Shown here: one piece after another, positions 38,693-46,726 of the stretch
Layout: the number at the start of each line of letters is the position of its first letter
How positions within the stretch are numbered: the first letter of the stretch is position 1
Origin: Pseudomonas alloputida
Lineage (GTDB): Bacteria; Pseudomonadota; Gammaproteobacteria; Pseudomonadales; Pseudomonadaceae
Direction of reading: 5' to 3'
Assembly (NCBI RefSeq): GCF_021283545.2
Contig: NZ_CP128540.1
Location: 4,375,501 to 4,439,500, forward strand
Length of the DNA stretch: 64,000 nt
The notes under the pieces: model-generated
Databases searched by the model: none
What the model was told of the DNA's origin: nothing
The model's input: the letters and a program-made list of their open reading frames with translations, nothing else
Made by a program: the position numbers and the translations under genes

Positions 38693-39046
38693 GGTCAGAT
38701 GGCCTGTGCTGACTTGATCGGAGAATCCTTGTGCAGCGAGTTGATCGATGCTGTAGTTTAAAATGTGCTCGCCTGTTTCCACAGTAAAATTCGCTGGCCA
38801 TTGAAAAATATCAATAATAACCTGCTTTTTTGGAGTGGCTTTCGACACGGCAAGAGAGCATTTTTCAACATACTCTTTGAAAGGGGTGTTGGTACGCTTT
38901 ATCGCCGTCTCTAACTGCTTACCACCCAATTTCGCTAGCTCGATAATTGGCGTGGTACGAGCAAGAACGCTGGGCGAAAGCTTGCTCAGAGCTTCTAGCT
39001 CACCTTTTTTTGCTTTTAGAATTGGAAAGTATTGGTTATTCATCAC
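38660..39046 (-). pseudogene. Beta-family protein, N-terminal part (split by IS5)
   Basis: The frame opens with MMNNQYFPILKAKKGELEAL and TTPIIELAKLGGKQL, the conserved N-terminus of Beta-family proteins (YxPILKxKxGE, then P-x-x-E), and continues to about residue 110 before entering IS sequence and stopping at 38639. With the 36721-37566 part it would make a protein of about 390 residues, the usual size. It starts 9 bp after the HTH-protease gene, so it was the third gene of that operon. Confidence 0.78.
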
Positions 39047-39055
39047 AAAAGTACC

Positions 39056-40267
39056 TCAAGATTCAGATCTGAAAAGTTTTCTTACCTCACCTTGTCCGAC
39101 AAGGTCAGAAAACAGATTGTAGTTGCCACTTTCTTGCCTCAGTCGTCCAGCGATTATTGCTGGGTGTATTCTCAATTCCTGAGAAAGTTGCAGTATAGTT
39201 TCTTTACTAGGATTCAAATACGCCTCAGATCTTTTCCATATGGCTCTTGGGATGAAAGTCTCACGGGCGATTCTATTTGCCTCGGCTTCTCTCCTATCAT
39301 CAGATGGAGCTTCTAAGTCATCTAGTATTGCTTCAGAGTTATCTTCCACATGCTTCCATATGTGAGCAACTTCATGCATCAGTGTAAACCAGAAATTATC
39401 TATTCTGTCATATCGTAAGGTTAAGCCAATTATAGGTGTCCCATCATTATCTTGTAATGCTGCACCGTCAAGCATAGTCCCTTTAAGATGCGGCTCTATA
39501 ATTACAGACACACCAATCTCTTCAAGTAGATTGACTGCCAGCAGCGGCCCGTTCTCATACCTACTTAAATGCGACAACTCCTTAATGAAGCTGTTATCTA
39601 TTAATTCTTTTTTGTAATTTGTATTTTTACGCGTTGCACGGGATTTTTGAATGATTCGAGCTACCCATGCGTAAAGCGTGTAATGGGTTGTCGGTGTTGC
39701 TGCCTCACCTTTGAGCGTTCTCCTAAATGAAGCACCGCCTGCCTGCAACCCCATTTCAGATATAAAGCTTTTAACTATGTCTTCGGCGGTTGTTTTTGCT
39801 TTTTCGGTTGCTTTTAGAATCCAACCTCTTGTGACCATTTCAGAAAGCGGAAATTTTTTCCAATCTATACTCTCTTTATGTGAAGAGCTTTGTACTTCGG
39901 AAAGTCCAATTAGAGTATCTGTTGATATCCCTAGCCCTATCGCAAGTGCTCGTATCATTGGAACTGTGAGAGGTCGTTTGCGTGAAAGTATTTCAGACAC
40001 ACGACTCCTAGTGCCAAAGTATGGAACTAAATCTGCTTGTTTTAACCCTTTCTCTTCCATCCTGAACAGAATTGCATCTATTGGATCAGGGGTTTCTACT
40101 GGATATTTTTGTTTTTCATAATCTTCGATAAGTATGGAAAGCAGTTCAAGCTCATCACTTTCTTTAGTGCCCGGCTTAGGCATAGAATGAACTAGTTGTT
40201 GTACTTTTTCAAAGTACGCTTGGTACTGTTGTTCAGTACGGATGATTCTCGCTTCTAAAATATTCAT
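39056..40267 (-). CDS. HTH (HigA-like) protein fused to ImmA/IrrE metallopeptidase
   Basis: 403 residues. The N-terminus (residues ~1-120) is HigA-like: helical lead-in, then an XRE helix-turn-helix (EEKGLKQADLVPYFGTRSRV, LSRKRPLTVPMIRALAIGLG). The C-terminal domain has the zinc metallopeptidase motif HEVAH at 298-302 within WFTLMHEVAHIWKHVED and a downstream EAEANRIARE helix supplying a third ligand. It overlaps the upstream toxin gene by an ATGA junction. By analogy to HigBA it should repress its own promoter; the protease domain suggests signal-triggered cleavage of a repressor or of itself. Confidence 0.9.
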   Translation of the reverse strand: MNILEARIIRTEQQYQAYFEKVQQLVHSMPKPGTKESDELELLSILIEDYEKQKYPVETPDPIDAILFRMEEKGLKQADLVPYFGTRSRVSEILSRKRPLTVPMIRALAIGLGISTDTLIGLSEVQSSSHKESIDWKKFPLSEMVTRGWILKATEKAKTTAEDIVKSFISEMGLQAGGASFRRTLKGEAATPTTHYTLYAWVARIIQKSRATRKNTNYKKELIDNSFIKELSHLSRYENGPLLAVNLLEEIGVSVIIEPHLKGTMLDGAALQDNDGTPIIGLTLRYDRIDNFWFTLMHEVAHIWKHVEDNSEAILDDLEAPSDDRREAEANRIARETFIPRAIWKRSEAYLNPSKETILQLSQELRIHPAIIAGRLRQESGNYNLFSDLVGQGEVRKLFRSES

Positions 40268-40527
40268 AGCTTTTTAATCGGAGCAGTGATGATGGCAATG
40301 CCTTGAGCGAAGGCAATCGTCAGTTCAATAAAGTAGCGGGAAGAGCAAACACAGAACGAAAAGTGTCCTTCCTTTACCTTTTGAGCACTGGGATATTGTT
40401 CAATCAATTCATCGGGGCTTTTCCAGTTGGCATTAGCGATCTCGCTAACCCAGCTGGAAATCCATTTGTCGATTTGCTCGCTTTCCCCTTTCAAGGGAAG
40501 GAGCTTGTCACGCCCTAGCAGTCTCAT
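40264..40527 (-). CDS. HigB-like toxin (RelE/HigB mRNA interferase family)
   Basis: 87 residues from the ATG at 40527; the frame is open further upstream, but that part crosses the operator palindromes and is not family-like. The pattern fits HigB toxins: a short N-terminus, IDKWISSWVSEIANANWKSP (the W-x-x-x-V-x-x-A-x-W block), a Val/Lys/Gly strand, then CVCSSRYFIELTIAFAQG in place of the usual FNIxGNKYRL. The catalytic region is only loosely conserved, so activity is uncertain. The stop overlaps the start of the HTH-protease gene, the HigB-before-HigA order typical of this family. Confidence 0.72.
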   Translation of the reverse strand: MRLLGRDKLLPLKGESEQIDKWISSWVSEIANANWKSPDELIEQYPSAQKVKEGHFSFCVCSSRYFIELTIAFAQGIAIITAPIKKL

Positions 40528-40539
40528 GATCACGTATTT

Positions 40540-40560
40540 TTGTTCCCAATTTGGGAACAA
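40540..40560. promoter_or_regulatory. Operator palindrome 1 of the toxin-antitoxin operon
   Basis: A perfect 21-bp palindrome, TTGTTCCCAA-T-TTGGGAACAA, located 13 bp upstream of the toxin start codon. It is almost identical to palindrome 2 at 40593-40611. Confidence 0.85.
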
Positions 40561-40592
40561 GCTACCCTTGATTCGATAGACCGTCAAGCATT

Positions 40593-40611
40593 TGTTCCCA
40601 AATTGGGAACA
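40593..40611. promoter_or_regulatory. Operator palindrome 2 of the toxin-antitoxin operon
   Basis: A perfect 19-bp palindrome, TGTTCCCAA-A-TTGGGAACA, with its centre 52 bp (about five helical turns) from that of palindrome 1. The two sites bracket the region where the operon promoter should lie; the HTH-protease protein is the obvious ligand. Confidence 0.85.
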
Positions 40612-40890
40612 CGCTCCAGACCTTAGAAATATTGACGATCCTGAGCAGCAGATGCTTGGTCTCGTCAGCAATTCCCCGATGGGAATAAGGTACCTGACCT
40701 TGTCTATCCACCACCAAGAATGCTCGATGCCTAACGAAAATCTTTTGCGATTTCTTAGGGACGTTCCCCATCACTACCGTTGGCATCACGATCTCTGGGC
40801 TTTCAGAACAAAGCCTAAAACTACTTTTTACTCATATAAATCAATTAGATAGCAACCTTACGGTTTGGTTGCTGAATTGCCCGTAGTGGG
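40612..40890. other. Right end of the island, no supported gene
   Basis: Small frames exist on both strands but none has a ribosome binding site together with recognisable sequence. A hairpin AGCAACC/GGTTGCT (40851-40873) lies 17 bp from the right junction and may be a recombination or termination structure. Confidence 0.4.
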
Positions 40891-41601
40891 CTGCCCCTGC
40901 TCGAACAGATCGCCCGCAAGCTCGGCCTGCCGCAGCTGGAACACCAGCGCTGGGCGCGCCACCCGCTGGTGTATCTGATGGAGGCTGCCGATGACATCTG
41001 CTACGCGCTGATCGACCTGGAAGACGGCCTGGAAATGGAGCTGCTGCAATACGCAGAAGTCGAGGCGCTGTTGCTCGACCTGGTCGGCGAAGACCTGCCA
41101 GAAACCTACCGCCAGCTCGGCCCACGCGATTCTCGTCGGCGCAAACTGGCCATCCTGCGCGGCAAGGCCATCGAACACCTGACCAACGCCGCCGCCCATG
41201 CATTCGTCGAGCAGCAGCAGGCGTTGCTGGCCGGGCAACTGCCGGGCGACCTGGTGGAACACATGCATGGCCCAGCCAAACGCTGTGTACTGCAAGCCAA
41301 GGACATGGCGCGCAACAAGATCTTCCAGGACAAACGCAAGACCCTACACGAAATCGGCGCCTACACCACCCTGGAGATTCTGCTGAACACGTTCTGCGGT
41401 GCGGCCCTCGAGCAGCACGGTGGACGTACGCCATCGTTCAAGAGTCGCAGGGTGCTGGACCTGATCGGCAACAATGCGCCAGACCCGCATGCCTCGTTGC
41501 ACAGCGCCTTCCTGCGCATGATCGACTTCATCGCCGGCATGACCGACAGCTATGCCAGCGAAATGGCCCGGGAGATGACCGGGCGCTCCAGCCCGGCCTG
41601 A
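40891..41601 (+). pseudogene. dgt: Host dGTPase gene dgt, 3' fragment
   Basis: The frame resumes at [18 protein letters not shown] and continues with [38 protein letters not shown], and the C-terminal [20 protein letters not shown] and [19 protein letters not shown]. It gives 235 codons after the duplicated CTG. It has no start codon or ribosome binding site of its own at the junction; the first internal ATG is at 40969. Codon use is GC-rich like the flanks. Confidence 0.93.
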
Positions 41602-41881
41602 AACGCGTCGGTGCAGCGCAGGCTCGGCCAGGCGCTGCACCACGCTTGCAGGAAACTTCCTACACCAACGGGGCCACACTAAACGGCACGAATAAAAACT
41701 AATGAAAAGTTACCAAAATCGCTTTGACAGCGAGTTAAGCACACCTATTCCGTAGCCCATTTTGTTTTATCTTGTAAGCCGTTTCCCATATAGGCCTAAC
41801 AGCCATTCCTCGCACGCCTGAGGACTTCCAACTGCGATAAGGTGCCCCTGTCACCCTCAATCGACCGCAGGGAAGTTGAAC

Positions 41882-42499
41882 ATGCACTCCATATTTATCG
41901 TTGACGACCATCCGGTGATTCGCCTGGCCGTGCGTATGCTGCTGGAAAACCAGAATTACAAGATTGTCGGCGAGTCGGACAACGGCGTAGACGCCATGCA
42001 GATGATCCGCGAGAGCAACCCCGACCTGGTCATTCTCGACATCAGCATCCCCAAGCTAGACGGCCTGGAGGTGCTGGCCCGCTTTCAGAGCATGGCCCTG
42101 CCCTTGAAGGTTCTGGTGCTGACTGCACAGTCCCCGGCATTGTTTGCCGTACGTTGCATGCACTCGGGCGCGGCGGGTTATGTCTGCAAACAGGAAGACC
42201 TGAGCGAACTGCTCAGTGCAATCAAGGCTGTACTGGCCGGTTATAACTACTTCCCCAGCCAGGCAATAAAAAACAACCAGACCACCGACAGTGACCTGCA
42301 ACTTTTCCGCCAGGTAAATGACCGCGAACTGATGGTGCTTCAACTTTTCGCCCAAGGCCGCAGCAACAAGGAAATTGCCAAGGGCATGTTTCTCAGCAGC
42401 AAGACTGTCAGTACCTACAAGAAGCGCCTCATGCACAAACTGCAAGTCAATACGCTGGTCGATCTGATCGAGATGGCCAAGCGCAACGCGCTGGTCTGA
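41882..42499 (+). CDS. BvgA/EvgA-type response regulator
   Basis: 205 residues from the ATG at 41882 behind AGGGAAG; a TTG two codons upstream is less likely. The receiver domain starts MHSIFIVDDHPVIRLAVRML with the phospho-acceptor Asp in LVILDISIPKLDG. The C-terminal LuxR HTH reads NDRELMVLQLFAQGRSNKEI and SSKTVSTYKKRLMHKLQVN. It lies directly upstream of a BvgS-type hybrid kinase (stop and next start within a few bases), so it is the likely final receiver of that phosphorelay. Confidence 0.92.
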   Translation: MHSIFIVDDHPVIRLAVRMLLENQNYKIVGESDNGVDAMQMIRESNPDLVILDISIPKLDGLEVLARFQSMALPLKVLVLTAQSPALFAVRCMHSGAAGYVCKQEDLSELLSAIKAVLAGYNYFPSQAIKNNQTTDSDLQLFRQVNDRELMVLQLFAQGRSNKEIAKGMFLSSKTVSTYKKRLMHKLQVNTLVDLIEMAKRNALV

Positions 42500-42507
42500 A
42501 CGTGGTC

Positions 42508-45500
42508 ATGGCCCGAGTTATCAATCGCCTGCTGCTCGTCCTGCTGCTGCTCAGCGGCGCGACACAGGCTGGCCATCGCGAAGCCGCGTCCTTTACGCTA
42601 CTGGCGCGCTCATCGGCCCGCCCCGTCCAGCCCGTGCTCACGCCCGAACAACGGCAATGGCGCGAAGGCCGGCAGGAACTGGTGCTGGGCACGTCGGCAC
42701 CCGACTATCCACCGTTCGACATCACCGGTGGCGGCAACGACTACCAGGGCCTGACCGCCGAGTATGCAAACCTGATCGGCAAGGCCTTGCAGTTGCCAGT
42801 GAGGGTGCTGCGTTTCTCCAGCCGGCAGGCGGCGGTGGAGGCGCTCAGGCACGGTGATATCGACCTGCTGGGCAGCGCCAATGGCTACGAAGCGGCCAGT
42901 GACGGCCTGGCACTGTCGCGCCCCTATGCCGTCGACCAACCTGTACTGGTAACGCGTGAAGACGAAAACCGGGCACTGGACACGGACCTTGCCGGCATGC
43001 GCCTGGGCATGCTCTACCACTATTTGCCCAGACAGGAAGTACTCACCGCCTACCCCAAGGCCGAGCTGCTGGCCTTCGGTTCTTCCAGCCAGGCACTGAA
43101 TGCTGTCGCGTTCGGGCAGGCCGACGTGTTCATCGGCGATACCATCTCCACACACTACCAGCTCAACCGTGGTCATCTGCCCCGCCTGCGCATGGCCAAC
43201 TTCGGCAAACACGAGGCCATCGGCTTCGGTTTTGCCTTGCGTCAGCAAGATACCGTGCTGCTGGACCTGGTGAACACCATCCTGGACAGGCAAAGCCCGG
43301 CCATTCGCTCCAGTATCTTCAAACGCTGGAGCGCCGGCAGCGACCTGTTGCTGAGCGATCGCCAACTGCAATTGAGCGCGGCCGAGCAGCAGTGGCTGGA
43401 GAAGCACCCCGTGATGCGCGTGGCAGCCGATGACGCGGCTGCACCACTGTCCTACTTCGATGATTCGGGACATTTCCGAGGCATCACCGCCGACCTGCTG
43501 GAACTCATTCGCCTGCGCACCGGGTTGCGTTTCGAAGTGCAGCGCGCCAGTGGCATTGCCGACATGGTCGCTCGCCTCAAGGATGGCCGGGCCGATGTCA
43601 TCGCCGCACTGGCCAGCGCCGGCAAAGCAGGGGACGACCTGCAAATCAGCCGCCCCTACCTCGAAAGCGCCTATGTGCTGGTCAACCACAAGGACAACAA
43701 CGCATTGAGTTCACTGGAGCAGTTGCAGGGGCATCGCATCGCCATTACCCGCTACAGCACCATGAACGCCATGCTGTCCCGGGACTACCCAAAGATAAGC
43801 TGGGTCGAAACCGAAAGCGCGTTCTACTCCATGGCGTTGCTCAACAGCGGGGCTGTCGATGCGGTGATCACCACCCTGATCGACGCCAATCACGCCCTGG
43901 CCAGCAACCCAGAACTGGTCATCCGCACCTCGGTCGGCAGCGAACCCGCCAACTTCGCCATGGCCACCATTGCCCCGTCACCGGCGCTGTTGTCGATCCT
44001 CGACAAAGCTTTGCTGAGCATCTCACCGGAAGAGCTGGGGGTAATCAACAACCGCTGGCGTGGCTTTGGCAGGCATGAGGATGACAACTCCAAAGGCTAC
44101 AGCCGCCTGGCCCTGCAGGTGGTGCTGGCCACGGCCGTGCTTTTGTTGCTGGCCCTGCTCTGGAATGCCCGCCTGCGCCTGCAGATTCGCCAGCGCCAGC
44201 GCGCCGAACGCGCGCTGAACGACCAGTTGGAATTCATGCGCGCCCTGCTCAACGGTACGCCCCACCCCATGTATGTGCGCGACCGCGAGGGTTGCCTGAA
44301 AAGTTGCAACTACAGCTACCTTGAAGCCGTGCAGGCCCGCTCCGATCAGGTGATCGGCAAAAAACTCAAGGACAGCCTGTTTGCCGATTCCGAGCAGGCT
44401 CGGCAGATCCAGGCGGATTACCAGAAAGTCATGGCGGCGGGCTCACCACTGATCAAGGACCGTCCATTACGGATCAAGGGCCGGGACCTGACCATCTACC
44501 ACTGGATCCTGCCGTACCGCGACTCCCTGGGTGAGGTGCAGGGGATCATCGGCGGCTGGATCGACATCAGCGAACGCCGCCAACTGGTCCTGGAGCTGCG
44601 CCAGGCCAAGCAGCAGGCCGACGATGCCAACCGCGCCAAGAGCACGTTCCTGGCGACCATCAGCCACGAAATCCGCACCCCGATGAATGCCGTGATCGGC
44701 ATGCTGGAACTGGCGGTCAAGCGCGCCGACCAGGGCCGGGTGGACCGCAGCGCGCTGGAACTGGCACACCATTCGGCCAAAGACCTGCTAGGCCTGATCG
44801 GTGACATTCTCGACATCGTGCGCATCGAGTCCGGGCACTTGTCCCTGGCCCCGGAGGTGGTCGACCTGGCGGCGCTGGTCGAATCGGTGGCGCGCATTTT
44901 CGATGGTCAGGCGCGGCAGAAAGGCCTGGCCCTGGAGGTGCAGATCGCCCCGGCCGCACGCTGCCATGTCCTGCTTGACCCGCTGCGCTTCAAGCAGGTG
45001 CTGTCCAACCTGGTGAGCAATGCCATCAAGTTCACCGAGCACGGTCAGGTGCGCATCAGCGTCAGGCTGCTGGATGACGGAACCAGCACACCAGCCGTAC
45101 TGGAGCTGGAGGTGCGCGACAGTGGCATCGGCATCCACCCCGACGACCTGCAGCGCCTGTTCAACCCGTTCATCCAGGCCAACCCGCACAGCCAGGGCGC
45201 CCGCGCCGGTACCGGGCTGGGCCTGGCCATCTGCCGCAACCTGTGCGAAATGATGGGCGGCAGCCTGTCCATGAAGAGCCTGGAGGATGTCGGTACCCAG
45301 GTGCGCCTGAAGATGCCGCTGCAACGGGTGGATGGCGCAGAGCAGCCCAAACCGCTGCCCGAGCAGCTCGACGTGCCCGACCCACGGCTGAACGTGCTGG
45401 TCATCGATGATCACCCTGCCAACCTGCAACTGATGGCGCAACAACTTGGCTACCTGGGCCTGGAGCACGCCAGCGCCCGCGATGGGCAGGAAGGCCTGGC

Positions 45501-46140
45501 GACCTGGCGGGAAGGCGACTTCGATGTGCTGGTACTCGACTGCAACATGCCGCACATGAACGGTTACCAGCTGGCCACTGCCGTGCGCGCCGAAGAACGC
45601 CATGGCAAGCGACCACCCTGCACCATCCTCGGCTATACCGCCAACGCACAGCCGGAAGTACGCCGCAAGTGCCTGACCGCCGGCATGGACGACTGTCTGC
45701 TCAAGCCCATCAGCCTGAGCACCCTCAGCCAGCGCCTGGCTGGCATTCGCCCGCGCCGCCAGCAACGCCCCCGACGCAAGCTGTACCAGCTGGAGGGCCT
45801 GGCCGCCGTGGTCGGGCCTGACCCGGTTGACCGTCAGCGCTTCCTGGAAACCTTGCACCAGAGCCTTCAGGCCGACCTGGCCAGCCTGATGGCGCTTCAC
45901 CCGCAACACGACAGCGGCGCCATTGCCGAGCAGGCCCACAAGGTGCTCAGCGCCGCGCGCATGCTGGAAGCCCCTGACCTGATGGCGGCCTGTGAAGCCC
46001 TCGAGGCCAGCGACTTGCCCACTGCCCAGGTGCGCCTGCGGCGCCAGGCACTGGCACGGCATATGTGCCGAGTGGAACGTGCCCTGGCCAAGGAATTGGC
46101 CACAAGCACGGATACTCAGGCAGGCAACCACACGTGTTAA
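42508..46140 (+). CDS. BvgS/EvgS-like hybrid sensor kinase with two periplasmic binding domains
   Basis: 1,210 residues (a GTG at 42502 would add two). Order: signal peptide; two SBP_bac_3 Venus-flytrap domains (~55-275 and ~295-530; both with AVDQPVLVTRED- or ISRPYLESAYVLV-type blocks); TM (~535-555); PAS (~575-690); HisKA with phospho-His in ATISHEIRTPMN; HATPase_c (NLVSNAIKFTEHG, DSGIGI, GTGLGLAI); receiver with Asp in VLVLDCNMPHMNG; and a C-terminal HPt with IAEQAHKVLSAARML. The complete His-Asp-His-Asp relay ends on the neighbouring regulator. The flytrap domains imply a small-molecule signal such as an amino acid or nicotinate-like ligand; it cannot be named from sequence. Confidence 0.92.
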   Translation: MARVINRLLLVLLLLSGATQAGHREAASFTLLARSSARPVQPVLTPEQRQWREGRQELVLGTSAPDYPPFDITGGGNDYQGLTAEYANLIGKALQLPVRVLRFSSRQAAVEALRHGDIDLLGSANGYEAASDGLALSRPYAVDQPVLVTREDENRALDTDLAGMRLGMLYHYLPRQEVLTAYPKAELLAFGSSSQALNAVAFGQADVFIGDTISTHYQLNRGHLPRLRMANFGKHEAIGFGFALRQQDTVLLDLVNTILDRQSPAIRSSIFKRWSAGSDLLLSDRQLQLSAAEQQWLEKHPVMRVAADDAAAPLSYFDDSGHFRGITADLLELIRLRTGLRFEVQRASGIADMVARLKDGRADVIAALASAGKAGDDLQISRPYLESAYVLVNHKDNNALSSLEQLQGHRIAITRYSTMNAMLSRDYPKISWVETESAFYSMALLNSGAVDAVITTLIDANHALASNPELVIRTSVGSEPANFAMATIAPSPALLSILDKALLSISPEELGVINNRWRGFGRHEDDNSKGYSRLALQVVLATAVLLLLALLWNARLRLQIRQRQRAERALNDQLEFMRALLNGTPHPMYVRDREGCLKSCNYSYLEAVQARSDQVIGKKLKDSLFADSEQARQIQADYQKVMAAGSPLIKDRPLRIKGRDLTIYHWILPYRDSLGEVQGIIGGWIDISERRQLVLELRQAKQQADDANRAKSTFLATISHEIRTPMNAVIGMLELAVKRADQGRVDRSALELAHHSAKDLLGLIGDILDIVRIESGHLSLAPEVVDLAALVESVARIFDGQARQKGLALEVQIAPAARCHVLLDPLRFKQVLSNLVSNAIKFTEHGQVRISVRLLDDGTSTPAVLELEVRDSGIGIHPDDLQRLFNPFIQANPHSQGARAGTGLGLAICRNLCEMMGGSLSMKSLEDVGTQVRLKMPLQRVDGAEQPKPLPEQLDVPDPRLNVLVIDDHPANLQLMAQQLGYLGLEHASARDGQEGLATWREGDFDVLVLDCNMPHMNGYQLATAVRAEERHGKRPPCTILGYTANAQPEVRRKCLTAGMDDCLLKPISLSTLSQRLAGIRPRRQQRPRRKLYQLEGLAAVVGPDPVDRQRFLETLHQSLQADLASLMALHPQHDSGAIAEQAHKVLSAARMLEAPDLMAACEALEASDLPTAQVRLRRQALARHMCRVERALAKELATSTDTQAGNHTC

Positions 46141-46181
46141 CTGGTAGACTGCGCGGCGTTATTACCTAAGAGGATTGTTTC

Positions 46182-46526
46182 ATGGCCACAAACCGCTCCC
46201 GTCGTCTGCGCAAGAAGCTGTGTGTCGACGAGTTTCAGGAATTGGGCTTCGAGCTGAACCTGGAATTCAAGGAAGATCTGGATGACCAGGCTATCGATGC
46301 TTTCCTCGACGCGTTCCTGGAAGAAGCCATGGACGCCAACGGCCTGGATTATGTAGGCGGTGACGATTTCGGCCTGGTGTGCTCGGTCAAACGCGGCTCG
46401 GTCAGCGAAGAACAGCGCGCTGCCGTTGAAGCCTGGCTCAAAGGCCGCAGCGAACTGACCAAGATCGAAGTCAGCCCGCTGCTGGATGCCTGGTACCCGG
46501 AAAAGCCTATCAACAAGGCTGAGTGA
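46182..46526 (+). CDS. yggL: YggL-family ribosome-associated protein
   Basis: 114 residues, acidic, starting ATNRSRRLRKKLCVDEFQEL, with the family block FELNLEFKEDL and the C-terminal LDAWYPEKPINKAE. YggL (DUF469) binds the 50S subunit in E. coli. A strong intrinsic terminator follows directly. The 41-bp gap after the sensor kinase carries an AAGAGGAT-like site ahead of the start. Confidence 0.9.
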   Translation: MATNRSRRLRKKLCVDEFQELGFELNLEFKEDLDDQAIDAFLDAFLEEAMDANGLDYVGGDDFGLVCSVKRGSVSEEQRAAVEAWLKGRSELTKIEVSPLLDAWYPEKPINKAE

Positions 46527-46561
46527 TACTTGTCAGCTTCGGGCTGAAAGGTTGATTGCTG

Positions 46562-46592
46562 AAAAGGCCACCCCATTCGGGTGGCCTTTTTA
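46562..46592 (+). terminator. Intrinsic terminator after yggL
   Basis: A perfect 12-bp stem (AAAAGGCCACCC paired with GGGTGGCCTTTT) with a 5-nt loop and a T tail. Confidence 0.9.
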
Positions 46593-46726
46593 TTGGCGAT
46601 GCTTTTCCGTCGAACGTGACGCATCGCGGCTGCGCTTGGGGCATAATGCGTACTGTTTACGTCGTGGGGCCATCATCTCTTACAGCCCCAAAGCCCTTTT
46701 CCCTCGCCGCAGGGTATTCACTCGCT

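Larger units (their letters stand above)
30903..40893. mobile_element. ~10-kb defence-type genomic island inserted in dgt
   Basis: The left junction follows GAGCGAACTG of dgt and the right junction precedes CTGCCCCTGCTCGAA, so only CTG (3 bp) is duplicated. The interior is visibly AT-richer than the flanks and all supported genes read on the minus strand: toxin, HTH-protease, broken Beta-family gene, IS5 element, AlbA_2-NACHT ATPase, a second dGTPase and an unknown. No integrase, relaxase, phage or plasmid gene was recognised, and the ends show no clear terminal inverted repeats. How it moved is unknown; a recombinase acting in trans or a lost one is possible. Confidence 0.9.

Noticed and set aside
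40592..40852. 86-codon plus-strand ORF at the right end of the island
   Set aside because: Its start overlaps operator palindrome 2, it has no ribosome binding site and no recognisable sequence. A minus-strand frame of 75 codons there is equally weak.
30903..40893. Tn7-like transposon in dgt
   Set aside because: The left end begins TGTGG like Tn7, but the right end does not mirror it, the duplication is 3 bp instead of 5, and no tnsABC-type gene is present.
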